Assembly: GCA_963746185.1 (NCBI GenBank)
Contig: CAVVAE010000001.1
Location: forward strand, 434,001-498,000
Length of the DNA: 64,000 nt
Source of the DNA: CAVVAE01 sp963746185
GTDB taxonomy: Bacteria; Actinomycetota; Actinomycetes; Propionibacteriales; Nocardioidaceae
Reading direction: 5' to 3'
The notes under the pieces were generated by a model. It was given only the letters and a program-made list of their open reading frames with translations. It did not search any database and was not told the origin of the DNA. Of the stretch, positions 17,662-25,387 are shown in pieces. Numbering within the stretch: position 1 is the first letter of the stretch; each line of letters opens with the position of its first letter. A program made the translations under genes and the position numbers.

Positions 17662-18351
17662 TCAGGCTCGCATGCGAACGACATTGGTCTCGGCAAACTT
17701 GTCGTGCCAAGCCTGCCGCTTGCTGTCCCAGAGGGGCCAGAGGTAGTTCAGCAGTCCGGCGATCGAGAAGGCGATGCCGAGCACCGGGATGATGCTCAGG
17801 ACGGCGAGCGCCTCGATGAAACCGACGCGCCGGCCGATCGTTCCCCACGACAGCTGTCCGTCGTGCTCGCGCGCTCGTACTCGGATGCCTGCTGCTCGTT
17901 TGCCCCATGTCGCTCCGGACCGCCTGAGCAGCACGACTTCGTAGATGATGCCGACGATCAGAGTCACGCCGCCGGCCACGCCGAGGGCGAGGCTGAGATC
18001 GTCGGTCATCTCGAAGCTGGGAGCAGGGCGACCTTCGCGGCCGGCATCGACTGCCCGATCGAACTGAGTGGAGAACTCCTGGCTGGCCTGGTACCAGAAG
18101 TAGCCGGTGACAGGCAGCGCGATCACATAGATGATCACCTGGTCGAGCACCCGGGCTCCGACGCGCCGCCACCAACCCGACAGGGGAGCGCCGTCCGGTG
18201 TGGTATCTCTGCCCGCGGGCGCGCTGCCGTAGGAATAGGACGAGCTTTGGCTTCTCGGCGCTGTCTGCGCAGTCCAGTCCGAGCCGTTCCAGTAGCGCAT
18301 CTGGGACGGTGCCCACGGGTCCTCGTACCAGCCAGCAGGAGGTAGCGTCAT
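17662..18351 (-). CDS. RDD-family membrane protein with DUF2510
   Basis: 229 residues from the ATG at 18351 (a GTG at 18360 is also possible). The N terminus PPAGWYEDPWAPSQMRYWNGSDWT is the short Trp-rich DUF2510 motif; the rest is an RDD domain with WWRRVGARVLDQ (the Arg and Asp of the name), then three membrane segments, GATWGKRAAGIRV, and a last helix pair. RDD proteins are integral membrane proteins; some act in ion exchange, but the role here is unknown. Confidence 0.85.
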   Translation of the reverse strand: MTLPPAGWYEDPWAPSQMRYWNGSDWTAQTAPRSQSSSYSYGSAPAGRDTTPDGAPLSGWWRRVGARVLDQVIIYVIALPVTGYFWYQASQEFSTQFDRAVDAGREGRPAPSFEMTDDLSLALGVAGGVTLIVGIIYEVVLLRRSGATWGKRAAGIRVRAREHDGQLSWGTIGRRVGFIEALAVLSIIPVLGIAFSIAGLLNYLWPLWDSKRQAWHDKFAETNVVRMRA

Positions 18352-18396
18352 GCGCCGCACTCTTTCACAAGCGCGGCCGGGACGTCGGCCAGGGAC

Positions 18397-19392
18397 CTAG
18401 TGGTAGCGGTAGCCGTGCAACGCCGTCGGGACGTTCCACTCCGCGGCTACTTCGGACACCACCTCAGGACAGAAGAAGTAGTCCCGCACGTAGGAAAGCC
18501 GGCCGTCGATCGTCGTACACCGCCACACCTCGGCGAGGCCGTCAGGCGCTGAGCCGTCCAGCGACGTCGAGAAGATCGCCACCAGCGGTTCGCCGGCGAA
18601 GTCGCGCACCTCAGCGGTGTAGCGCACGTCGCGTTCCAGCGCGAAGGTGTGCTCGAACGAGCCCTCACGCATCTGCTGGCCACCGGTCTCGTGCACCATC
18701 CCCACGATGTGCATGACGCCGTCATCGAGGAAGAGCGAGACGAGCCGGTCGATGTCGTACGCCGTGAAAGCCTCGGCGGCGGCAGCGAGCACGGCCCGGT
18801 CGGGGCGTGGATGCGCGCCGTCGTCATGACGCGTCGGTGATGCGAGTTTGGCACGGCCGCGGTGAAGCGCCGACTTCACCGCGCCTGTCGTCGTACCCAC
18901 CATGCTGGCGATGTCGGCGAGCGGGTAGTCGAAGACGTCCTTCAGCACAACGGCAGCACGTTCTTGCGGGGGTAGCACGGTCACCAGCTCCTCGAGCGCG
19001 TCGTGGACCTCCGCCGGGTCGGCCGTCGGTTCGGCGGGCACGTCGTGGTCATGGTCACCGAACGGCAGCGCGCGTGCGCGGCGGGTCTGGTCGATGTAGG
19101 TGTTCGTCGCGATCCTGATCAACCAGGCTCGCGGATTGTCGACGCCGAAGTGGGTCTCGGCCGCGCGGGTGAACGCCTTGGCGAGCGTCTCCTGCACGAG
19201 GTCCTCGGCGTCCCAGACGTTGGTCGCGAGGCGACGGCAGTAGGCGAACAACGCGGGGCGGTGCTCCTCGATCGCGACGAGGAAGTCGCGCCGGACCTCT
19301 CGCGCCCGTCTCAGTTGCGCGACATCGAGGGACGGCGGTGCTGTCACAGCGGCTGTTGTCACATCAGGTGATGGCGCGGAAGGCGTTGACAC
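18397..19392 (-). CDS. ECF sigma factor with SnoaL-like C-terminal domain
   Basis: 331 residues. The sigma-2 region (about 35-110) contains PALFAYCRRLATNVWDAEDLVQETLAKAF and WLIRIATNTYIDQTRR; the sigma-4 region (about 135-185) contains LPPQERAAVVLKDVFDYPLADIASMVGTTTGAVKSALHRGR. A 130-residue NTF2/SnoaL-like domain follows (AEAFTAYDIDRLVSLFLDDGVMHIVGM). In related ECF groups this domain regulates the sigma factor in cis, replacing a separate anti-sigma; no anti-sigma gene is adjacent here. The target promoters are unknown. Confidence 0.88.
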   Translation of the reverse strand: MSTPSAPSPDVTTAAVTAPPSLDVAQLRRAREVRRDFLVAIEEHRPALFAYCRRLATNVWDAEDLVQETLAKAFTRAAETHFGVDNPRAWLIRIATNTYIDQTRRARALPFGDHDHDVPAEPTADPAEVHDALEELVTVLPPQERAAVVLKDVFDYPLADIASMVGTTTGAVKSALHRGRAKLASPTRHDDGAHPRPDRAVLAAAAEAFTAYDIDRLVSLFLDDGVMHIVGMVHETGGQQMREGSFEHTFALERDVRYTAEVRDFAGEPLVAIFSTSLDGSAPDGLAEVWRCTTIDGRLSYVRDYFFCPEVVSEVAAEWNVPTALHGYRYH

Positions 19393-19480
19393 AGAGGGCT
19401 CCGATCTCTTTCGGGTTCACCCTGTATGACGGATGGACGCTCCCGAAAGATACGCCCCACGTCCATCGAGCCCCCTCGGG

Positions 19481-20164
19481 TCATCGGGGCAGGGTCGGCG
19501 TCAACAGGTAGCGCGACCCCATCCCCACCGTGCGAGCCAGCGCAGCCTGGTAGCGGTCAGCCAGCGACTCGATTCGGCGGATCGCCCACATCGCCTCGGC
19601 GTTCACCCAGGCGACGTCGCGCGCCTTGTCGATGTTCCACGAGCTGATCAGGTGGACCACCGGGCCGACGCGATCGTCGGCGGCCTGGCCAAGGTCGGTG
19701 AGGAACGAGCGCCGGATCTTGGACTCGCACGCGGCGAGCAAGTCGTTGACCGCCTCGTAGTCCTCGCGGACGCTCTCGTCATCTGGTGAAGCGTTGACCT
19801 GGTGGCAGGTGGCGATCAGGGCGACAGGCAGGTCGTGCGCGATGTGGGAGTTCATCCCGGCAAGGGCGAACTGGATCGGCAGCAGTGTCCGGTCGTGACG
19901 ATTCTCGAAGTGTGCTCCCCACGCCTTCGGCACGGCATCGGCTGGCGCGTCGTACGCCTCGATCCAGAGCGACGCGAACATCACGTCGAGCTGTTCCATG
20001 AAGACCGGGTCGCGGAAGACCTGGGCACCCTCGAGCCCGGCGGCGACTTCCTCGGTCACGGTGAGGTACATGCGATTGAACACCGACGCGCCGTCGTCCG
20101 GCGGCAACTCGGCGTCAATGCTGCGGAGGCGCTCGATGACGTCTTGGACTGATGACGCTGCCAT
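19481..20164 (-). CDS. DUF5995-like protein
   Basis: 227 residues, all-helical in appearance, cytosolic, with no signal or membrane segment. Conserved-looking blocks: IDAELPPDDGASVFNRMYLTVT, FALAGMNSHIAHDLPVAL, and SSWNIDKARDVAWVNAEAMW. The layout, with one-to-two His residues around NSHIAHDLP, matches my memory of the actinobacterial DUF5995 family. Function unknown. It stands alone between the sigma factor (same strand) and a DinB gene. Confidence 0.6.
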   Translation of the reverse strand: MAASSVQDVIERLRSIDAELPPDDGASVFNRMYLTVTEEVAAGLEGAQVFRDPVFMEQLDVMFASLWIEAYDAPADAVPKAWGAHFENRHDRTLLPIQFALAGMNSHIAHDLPVALIATCHQVNASPDDESVREDYEAVNDLLAACESKIRRSFLTDLGQAADDRVGPVVHLISSWNIDKARDVAWVNAEAMWAIRRIESLADRYQAALARTVGMGSRYLLTPTLPR

Positions 20165-20255
20165 GGGATGACGGTAGTGCCAGTCGCCTCGTTGCGGAAC
20201 GACAACGCGTTACAGCGGCTCGGCGACGTGGTCAGGTCGTCGTACGACACGGTGG

Positions 20256-20792
20256 TCAGACCCCCGTATCGCCGTCGATGCACTCACGGAGGAAGTCGGC
20301 GTGACCGTTGTGTCGGGCGTACTCCTCGATCATGTGCACGTAGATCCAGCGCAGCGAAATGGCGACCTGTTGGCCGCCTCGGGTGCCTTTGCCGAGCGCG
20401 TCAAGGTCAGGGTGCTCGGCGGCGACACGGCGGCAAGCATCGAGCTCGTCGCGAAACCGCGCCAGGTCGCCCGCCACATCAGCCGCCTCGACGTCGTCGA
20501 ACTCGCCATCTTTGTTGTCGTCGGAGTAGTACAGCCGCTTCGCATCCTCGCCGGCGAGGGCTCGGCGGAACCAGCTCCTTTCGACGTCCGTCATGTGGCG
20601 CACGAGACCCAACAGGCTCAACGACGAGGGTGGCACTGAACGAGTCTTGAGCTGTTCGTCCGTGAGGCCCTCGCACTTCGTCAGCAGGGTTGCGCGGTGG
20701 AACTCCAGCCACGAGTCGAGCATCTCTCGCTCCCCGGCGACGTAGGGCGGCTCGGGTCGATCGACGGACTGCAGCTCTTGGGACTCGGTCAT
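20256..20792 (-). CDS. DinB/DUF664-family protein (copy 1)
   Basis: 178 residues. Four-helix DinB-like fold: SSLSLLGLVRHMTDVERSWF with the first His, and RWIYVHMIEEYARHNGHADFLREC with the last His residues of the putative metal triad. The DUF664/mini-circle subgroup is seen in many actinobacteria and is often linked to thiol-dependent transfer or detoxification, but no activity can be assigned. A close paralogue lies at 27022-27549 on the other strand. Confidence 0.85.
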   Translation of the reverse strand: MTESQELQSVDRPEPPYVAGEREMLDSWLEFHRATLLTKCEGLTDEQLKTRSVPPSSLSLLGLVRHMTDVERSWFRRALAGEDAKRLYYSDDNKDGEFDDVEAADVAGDLARFRDELDACRRVAAEHPDLDALGKGTRGGQQVAISLRWIYVHMIEEYARHNGHADFLRECIDGDTGV

Positions 20793-20930
20793 GACGGTCA
20801 GGGTATGACCGCCAAGGTCCGTCAGCCCACCGATTTCCGCGAGCCATGGCTCGGCCGCCTACCGAGGCTGGTCACATCGTGAAACTGCGAGTACAACAGC
20901 AACGAGACCATCGGCTGAGGGGGGACACCC

Positions 20931-21977
20931 ATGCCGTTGAACCACTACGGCGTACTCGCCGGACGCATGATCGATCGGCATCGCGAAGGCGACGACGATT
21001 CACCGCACTTCCAGATTCTGGTCGAGGCTGACCAGGTTCGCTTCCGACTCGCGATCAACGTGATGTCGCAGGAGTCGCCCTCTGAGTTGCTCTATGTCGC
21101 GGACGAAGCGTTCGCGCATCCGGTGATCGCGACGCTGCCGCAGACGCCAGACGGCTTCATTCCTCTGGCGAGCGAACCCGGAGGCCTGGCTCTGGACTTC
21201 ATCCGGGCCAACCTCTTCAGCCGTACGGCGATGAGGACGCTGCCCCACAACGTTGCAGGGCCTGACAACGACCTGGCTGACAAGCTCGACCACTACGTGG
21301 GCAGAGCGGCCAACGACGCCAACGCCCGCGTCTACGCCTTCGGGGAACGGTGGCCAACGGAGAACAATGTTGCCGACAAGGTGTTTGGCTTCCGCCCCGG
21401 CAACGGCGTGCATGACATTCATATGAACCAGGGCAACAGCGCGCGATTCCAAGGGGATGACGGCGTCTGGCAAGACGGCGGGCTGATCCTGCACTTTCCC
21501 GATCCAAACCAGTGGGTGGCCATCTTCCTGGCCTTCCAGAGCCAGGCCTGGCACACCGATGACCGCACCGGCCACCCCATCACCGAGCCGGGGCCAGTGC
21601 CCGAGCCGGGGCCTGGGCCAGAGCCTGGACCGGGGCCGTTGCCCACCGAGCCCGATCACGTTGTCCGCATCGTGGGCTCGCTGGTCAATGCGATCGGACC
21701 CGCGCCGGAGCAAGAGTTCGTCACGCTGCTGAACACAAGCCCGCACGACATCGACCTGACCGGTTGGAAGCTGTGCGACCGCGTCAAGCGGCAGATGCCC
21801 CTCGACGGGATGACGATCGCGGCAGGTGAGAGCGCCAGGATCCAGGTCAGCCTTCCGGTCCAGCTGGGGAACGACGGTGGACTCATCACGTTGCTCAATG
21901 CAGACGGGCTCAAGGTGGATGGTGTCGCCTACACCAAGGACCAGGCCCGAAGAGAGGGCTGGACCCTGGTGTTCTAG
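20931..21977 (+). CDS. DUF2278 (YukJ-like) protein fused to a lamin-tail domain
   Basis: 348 residues. Residues 1-215 follow the DUF2278 pattern (MPLNHYGVLAGRMIDRHREG, DKLDHYVGRAANDANARVYAFG, GVHDIHMNQGN, GVWQDGGLILHFPD). A linker of Pro-Gly-Glu repeats (EPGPVPEPGPGPEPGPG) joins a C-terminal lamin-tail (LTD) beta domain: EQEFVTLLNTSPHDIDLTGWKLCDR, then GLKVDGVAYTKDQA. No signal peptide is visible. Role unknown. The stop codon coincides with the start of a repeat shared with the region before the reductase at 23901. Confidence 0.82.
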   Translation: MPLNHYGVLAGRMIDRHREGDDDSPHFQILVEADQVRFRLAINVMSQESPSELLYVADEAFAHPVIATLPQTPDGFIPLASEPGGLALDFIRANLFSRTAMRTLPHNVAGPDNDLADKLDHYVGRAANDANARVYAFGERWPTENNVADKVFGFRPGNGVHDIHMNQGNSARFQGDDGVWQDGGLILHFPDPNQWVAIFLAFQSQAWHTDDRTGHPITEPGPVPEPGPGPEPGPGPLPTEPDHVVRIVGSLVNAIGPAPEQEFVTLLNTSPHDIDLTGWKLCDRVKRQMPLDGMTIAAGESARIQVSLPVQLGNDGGLITLLNADGLKVDGVAYTKDQARREGWTLVF

Positions 21978-22050
21978 GACCTACTGCGACCCAGCTCCTC
22001 GTACACCGTTGGCCCTACACTTTCGCTCGGCGGTCGAACGCTGGACTGTC
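21975..22050 (+). repeat. Direct repeat copy A flanking the AbiE pair
   Basis: 76 bp running from the DUF2278 stop codon to the 3' end of abiEii. It is nearly 90% identical by eye to copy B at 23781-23858, with two one-base gaps, and in the same orientation. Shared blocks include CTCCTCGTACACCG, TGGCCCTACA and TTTCGCTCGGC. Confidence 0.8.
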
Positions 22051-22810
22051 AGCCCGGCCCTCCGGCTGCCGCCGTCCAGGCCTCACGGACTAAGGCGAGT
22101 GCGTCCACTGGGCAAACCGCGATGCGAGTCTGCCCACCGAGCTGCGTGGTCCAGTTGTCCTCGGTCGGAGGGTCGGTGAACATCCACGATCGCGGCGCAT
22201 TCCCAGTCGGACCGAGCGCGGCGAACAACTCTGCCGCACGCGCGTCGAGCGCGCCGAGCGCCGCGAGCCCCCACAGGTCGTACAGATCACGAGGTGCGTG
22301 CCGGTCGTGCCAGGCGATGGTCTTCGCGGCGGCGAACCCTGCCAGAGTCGGTACGGGAAGCGTTGCCGGCGGCGCGTCGCTGTAGCGCTGCATAAGCGCT
22401 CGCCGCTCGGTCGGCCATGCCAGGTGCTGTCGCGCGTCGAGCAGCTGCACACGTACTGTGAGCCCGTCTGCCGAGCGCAGCACTGCCGGATCGACATCGC
22501 GCACCGACGACAGCGGCGGGTCCCAGGTTAAGCGGCCGTACTCGCGACGAACCCCGTCTGCCAGCACCTTCTCCACATCGGCGACGACGTCGCCTCGCCG
22601 TGGGACGGCGAGCAAGTCGAGGTCCTCGGACAGGCGTCCGTCGGGCAGGTGAGTGCGCGCGAGCGCGGTCCCGCCGAAGAACACCACACCAGCCGGTATC
22701 CGCCGCGCGAGCGCCGCGAGCAGGTGGGATAGCAGGTGGTCTCGGCGGACCTGCTCGTCGGCGACGCCGAACTCCGCGGCGACCGCCGCCGCCTCGGCAG
22801 GGTCAAGCAC
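22049..22810 (-). CDS. abiEii: AbiEii-type nucleotidyltransferase toxin
   Basis: 253 residues. The AbiEii/DUF1814 nucleotidyltransferase motif is clear: FFGGTALARTHLPDGRLSEDLDLL (about residues 43-66; the GGTAL, and the two Asp of EDLDL as metal ligands). The C-terminal part contains the family block AAKTIAWHDRHAPRDLYDLWGLA. Type IV toxin-antitoxin systems of this class are bacteriostatic and act in phage defence. It is downstream of the AbiEi antitoxin, 3 bp apart, and its 3' end meets repeat copy A. Confidence 0.88.
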   Translation of the reverse strand: MLDPAEAAAVAAEFGVADEQVRRDHLLSHLLAALARRIPAGVVFFGGTALARTHLPDGRLSEDLDLLAVPRRGDVVADVEKVLADGVRREYGRLTWDPPLSSVRDVDPAVLRSADGLTVRVQLLDARQHLAWPTERRALMQRYSDAPPATLPVPTLAGFAAAKTIAWHDRHAPRDLYDLWGLAALGALDARAAELFAALGPTGNAPRSWMFTDPPTEDNWTTQLGGQTRIAVCPVDALALVREAWTAAAGGPG

Positions 22811-22813
22811 TCG

Positions 22814-23473
22814 CTACGCCTCCGCCAACTTGTGGGCCCGCACTAGCGCGGACCGGAGCCGCTGCTCACCGGCGATCTCGTGCAGTCGGTTGGCGTCGGC
22901 GCGCGGCCACAGTGCCTGGATCGCTGCGTTCGCCTCGGCCGGAACGCCACCTACGTTCGGAAGGTGCGCCAAGTCGAGCAGGGTCTGTTCGACGGTTGTG
23001 ACCAGCGCGGCGCCCAGGTCGGTATTGCGCCGCTCTGCATCAAGCCGGTCGCTGTCGCGTCGGACGAACAGGACCGTCGCGTTCCGATCGGTCAAGACGA
23101 GGTTCGGCCGGTTCTTCGGCACGGCGACGACGGCCACGGCGAGCGCGCGCGGAACCGCGCCGTGAAGGCGCGCGGCGGACAGGCCCATCAGTACCGCGCC
23201 GTCCGGACCGTAGTCGGCAGCAGCGATGCCGTAGGCAGCGGCCTCCAAGCTCGGAATCCATGTCCGGTCGGTCGAGTGCGGCGGGACAATCGCGTAGTAG
23301 CCCGTCACGAGCTTGTGGAGGGAGCCGCGGTCGGCGAGGCGAGCGAGGTCCTTTGCAGGGTTGACGTACACGTCGGTCGCGTCGGCTGGGCGCAGGACGC
23401 CGAAAGGGCGACGGGCCAGCTTCGGGGGAAGCCCGCTGGCTCGTTCGACGCGGTCTTCGGTCATCACCTTCAC
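22814..23473 (-). CDS. abiEi: AbiEi-type antitoxin/repressor
   Basis: 219 residues. The N-terminal part has a region of DNA-binding character (LARLADRGSLHKLVTGYYAIV, the AbiEi/AbiEi_4 winged-helix pattern), followed by YGPDGAVLMGLSAARLHGA and a C-terminal antitoxin domain. AbiEi proteins repress their own operon by binding inverted repeats, and a 12-bp-arm inverted repeat lies immediately upstream at 23484-23518. It is the first gene of the abiEi-abiEii operon. Confidence 0.85.
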   Translation of the reverse strand: MKVMTEDRVERASGLPPKLARRPFGVLRPADATDVYVNPAKDLARLADRGSLHKLVTGYYAIVPPHSTDRTWIPSLEAAAYGIAAADYGPDGAVLMGLSAARLHGAVPRALAVAVVAVPKNRPNLVLTDRNATVLFVRRDSDRLDAERRNTDLGAALVTTVEQTLLDLAHLPNVGGVPAEANAAIQALWPRADANRLHEIAGEQRLRSALVRAHKLAEA

Positions 23474-23483
23474 CTCTATTTCT

Positions 23484-23518
23484 ACGACGAGAATACCTCA
23501 CAAGGTTATTCTCGTCGT
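23484..23518 (-). promoter_or_regulatory. Inverted-repeat operator of the abiE operon
   Basis: ACGACGAGAATA (23484-23495) and TATTCTCGTCGT (23507-23518) are perfect reverse complements separated by 11 bases, located 11 bases upstream of the abiEi start. The arms are AT-richer than the surroundings. This matches the known negative autoregulation of AbiEi through inverted repeats; binding is inferred. Confidence 0.75.
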
Positions 23519-23780
23519 CCTTTTAGTTATTAGTTGCGTTGCAACAGGCGTGCCATGGGTCTCATCTTCCTCATGCTCATCGTCGTACTGATAGTCCATT
23601 TCATCGCTCTCCACATCACCAAGAAGTGCGAGTGGCTCCCAGAGTGCCGTCGAGAGGAGCCTTCAGATGTTGACCGCCGCTCCTTGGACCTGCAGCAGTA
23701 CTGTGCGGGCCATGAGCTTGGCCGCCGACGACGCCACGCCCTCCTTCTAGGAACCGGTGCGCTAGCGGAGGAGGTGTCTG
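23519..23780. other. No gene recognised
   Basis: 262 bases between the abiE operator and repeat copy B. A possible short start (ATG at 23555) would encode a hydrophobic stretch of about 20 residues but then runs on for more than 100 codons of composition unlike its neighbours. I see no convincing gene, RNA or mobile element. Confidence 0.5.
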
Positions 23781-23858
23781 TAGGGGCCTACCGCGACCCA
23801 ACTCCTCGTACACCGCTGGCCCTACAATTTCGCTCGGCGGGTCGAATGCCGGACTGCC
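23781..23858 (+). repeat. Direct repeat copy B flanking the AbiE pair
   Basis: 78 bp matching copy A at 21975-22050. It ends 42 bases upstream of the reductase start, so it may include that gene's promoter; a TACAAT lies at 23823-23828 inside it. The spacing of the two copies is about 1.8 kb, and the AbiE pair is the only recognised gene content between them. Confidence 0.8.
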
Positions 23859-23900
23859 GTGGCCGCACCACACCGATCCAACGCACTCGAGGAGAACGAC

Positions 23901-24482
23901 ATGACGGCTACCTACACCTTCGACATCGTCTCCACCCTCGACGGCTACGGCTCCTACGGCCCCGACGGCGACTGGGGCGGGTACTGGGGCAAGCAAGGCC
24001 CCGAGTTCCTCGACCGCCGCCTCGCCCTGTACGAGGAGGAGCCACGGATGGTTTTCGGGGCCAACACCTTTCGGCAAATGGTGGAGTTGCTGGGCTCGAG
24101 CACCGAGGAGTCCAAGGTGAGTGACCCCGTGAACACCAAGATGAGGAACCTGCCGACAACGGTGGTGTCGACGACACTCGAAGGACCCCTCGACTGGCCG
24201 GACGCGACCCTCGTGAGCGGCGACGCCGTCGACGTCGTCGCCCGGCTCAAGGAGGAGTCCGAGGTGCCGTTGCGCTCGGCCGGCAGCCTGTCGATGAACC
24301 GGGCGCTGATGGCCGCCGGCCTGGTCGATCGCGTCCAGGTGACGGTCTTCCCTGTCATCAGCGGTCAGACGGGGGTGGACCCGATCTTCCAGGGTGCGGC
24401 CGACTTCGACCTGGAGCTGATCGAGAGCCGGACGCTCGACAAACACACCCAAGAGCTCATCTACCGGCCAACCCTCCATTGA
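23901..24482 (+). CDS. RibD C-terminal / dihydrofolate reductase-like protein
   Basis: 193 residues from the ATG at 23901, 6 bases after GAGGAG. The fold is the YyaP/DHFR_1-like one: an N-terminal ...FDIVSTLDGYGSYG strand, RMVFGANTFRQM, PTTVVSTTLEGPLDWPDATLVSGD, SAGSLSMNRALMAAGLVDRVQVTVFPVISGQTG. NADPH-dependent reductase chemistry is likely, but the substrate is unknown; these proteins are distant from true FolA. It follows repeat copy B. Confidence 0.82.
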   Translation: MTATYTFDIVSTLDGYGSYGPDGDWGGYWGKQGPEFLDRRLALYEEEPRMVFGANTFRQMVELLGSSTEESKVSDPVNTKMRNLPTTVVSTTLEGPLDWPDATLVSGDAVDVVARLKEESEVPLRSAGSLSMNRALMAAGLVDRVQVTVFPVISGQTGVDPIFQGAADFDLELIESRTLDKHTQELIYRPTLH

Positions 24483-24501
24483 CGAGGACGCCGACGCAGT
24501 G

Positions 24502-25110
24502 TCAGTCCGGGCAGGTGCCGCCCGTCCGCTCGTAGATCGCCTTGGCGCCGGCCGACAGCCGCTCGACACGCGGCCCCTCAACCTCGAGGCCGATGAGAAT
24601 CATGCAGCGGCCCTGAGTCCAGTAGACCTGGCCGATGGCGTTGCCGTGAAGGTCGGGTCCCGTCCATCCGTTGCCGCCCGGGACGTCGGGAACCTGGAAG
24701 CGCTTGATCTTCGCGCCGGGGATCTGGCCTTGGATCGCCTCGTCGCTCGTCTCATAAGCCATCCAGTCGCGTGCCCCGTCCTCGGTCTCGAACAGCAGGA
24801 CGCTGCTGACGCCGGCGCCTCGGTCGCCTTCGGCGGGCTGGTAGGTGGTCGAGATGTAGCCACTGCGCTGAAGCCGTTCGGCGCCGTCCTTGGACAGCTC
24901 GAACGGTTCCCCCGTGTCGGTCTGCGGCGACGACATCGGTTCCAGGTGCGGTACCTCGTCGACTTGCAGGAGATACTGCTCGAGGTCGGGCGGCGCGACG
25001 GTCGTGGCCGCATCGGTTGTGCTCGTAGCTCGATCGGATTCACCTCCGCAGGCGACGACAAGCATGCCGAGGAGTCCTGCGAGTGCAAGGCGGGAGACAC
25101 GCGGCGCCAT
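24502..25110 (-). CDS. Secreted lipoprotein of unknown function
   Basis: 202 residues from the ATG at 25110. Signal peptide with lipobox LVVACGG (Cys about residue 21), then a Thr/Ala-rich linker (RATSTTDAATTVAP) and a globular domain with SYLL-like LEQYLLQVDEVPHLEP, a GNAIGQVYWTQGRCMILIGLE strand pair and a C-terminal GGTCPD Cys. The two later Cys could form a disulfide. Not recognised. It is divergent from the S51-like peptidase. Confidence 0.75.
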   Translation of the reverse strand: MAPRVSRLALAGLLGMLVVACGGESDRATSTTDAATTVAPPDLEQYLLQVDEVPHLEPMSSPQTDTGEPFELSKDGAERLQRSGYISTTYQPAEGDRGAGVSSVLLFETEDGARDWMAYETSDEAIQGQIPGAKIKRFQVPDVPGGNGWTGPDLHGNAIGQVYWTQGRCMILIGLEVEGPRVERLSAGAKAIYERTGGTCPD

Positions 25111-25280
25111 ATCCGAGAGTGCACCTGGGCGGACCCCGCCGCAAGCATGTACGTCGAGATGTCTCCGCGCGGTCGCACTGATCCGCCGCATCCGCGCTGT
25201 CATGCCGATGTGCGCGCGCTGCTGCGTAGGATCGATTGCCGCTGTGTCGGATCTGGCAGTTGCTGTTCGTGGAAAGGATG

Positions 25281-25303
25281 GGGGTGGCCGCAGCGGCCAC
25301 CCC
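25281..25303. repeat. Perfect hairpin in the leader of the S51-like gene
   Basis: GGGGTGGCCG (25281-25290), loop CAG, CGGCCACCCC (25294-25303). The hairpin lies 15 bases before the start of the 22-codon leader ORF and before its AAGGAGGAGA ribosome-binding stretch. It could be a terminator, an attenuator or an mRNA-stability element. Confidence 0.6.
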
Positions 25304-25318
25304 AGCAAAGGAGGAGAC

Positions 25319-25387
25319 GTGACCGAGAATCTGATCGCCTTAAACGGCGAGTGGATGCCCGACCACTCGAATCGGGAGGCATCGTGA
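25319..25387 (+). CDS. 22-codon leader ORF coupled to the S51-like peptidase
   Basis: GTG at 25319 preceded by a strong AAGGAGGAGA at short spacing, 22 sense codons, and a TGA at 25385-25387 that overlaps the GTG of the next gene (GTGA). The peptide begins with VTENLIALNGEWM and has no recognised motif. Codon 8 is TTA, a rare leucine codon in high-GC actinobacteria. Its position makes it a probable translational leader or regulator of the downstream gene. No protein evidence exists; it may also simply be a coupling device. Confidence 0.55.
   Translation: MTENLIALNGEWMPDHSNREAS

Noticed and set aside
23555..23615. Possible small hydrophobic protein after the abiE operator
   Set aside because: The frame runs on for over 100 codons of atypical composition and there is no good ribosome-binding site or stop to define a small protein.
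21975..23858. AbiE segment as a classical transposon
   Set aside because: The flanking repeats are direct, 77 bp and diverged, not short target duplications, and no transposase or terminal inverted repeats are present.
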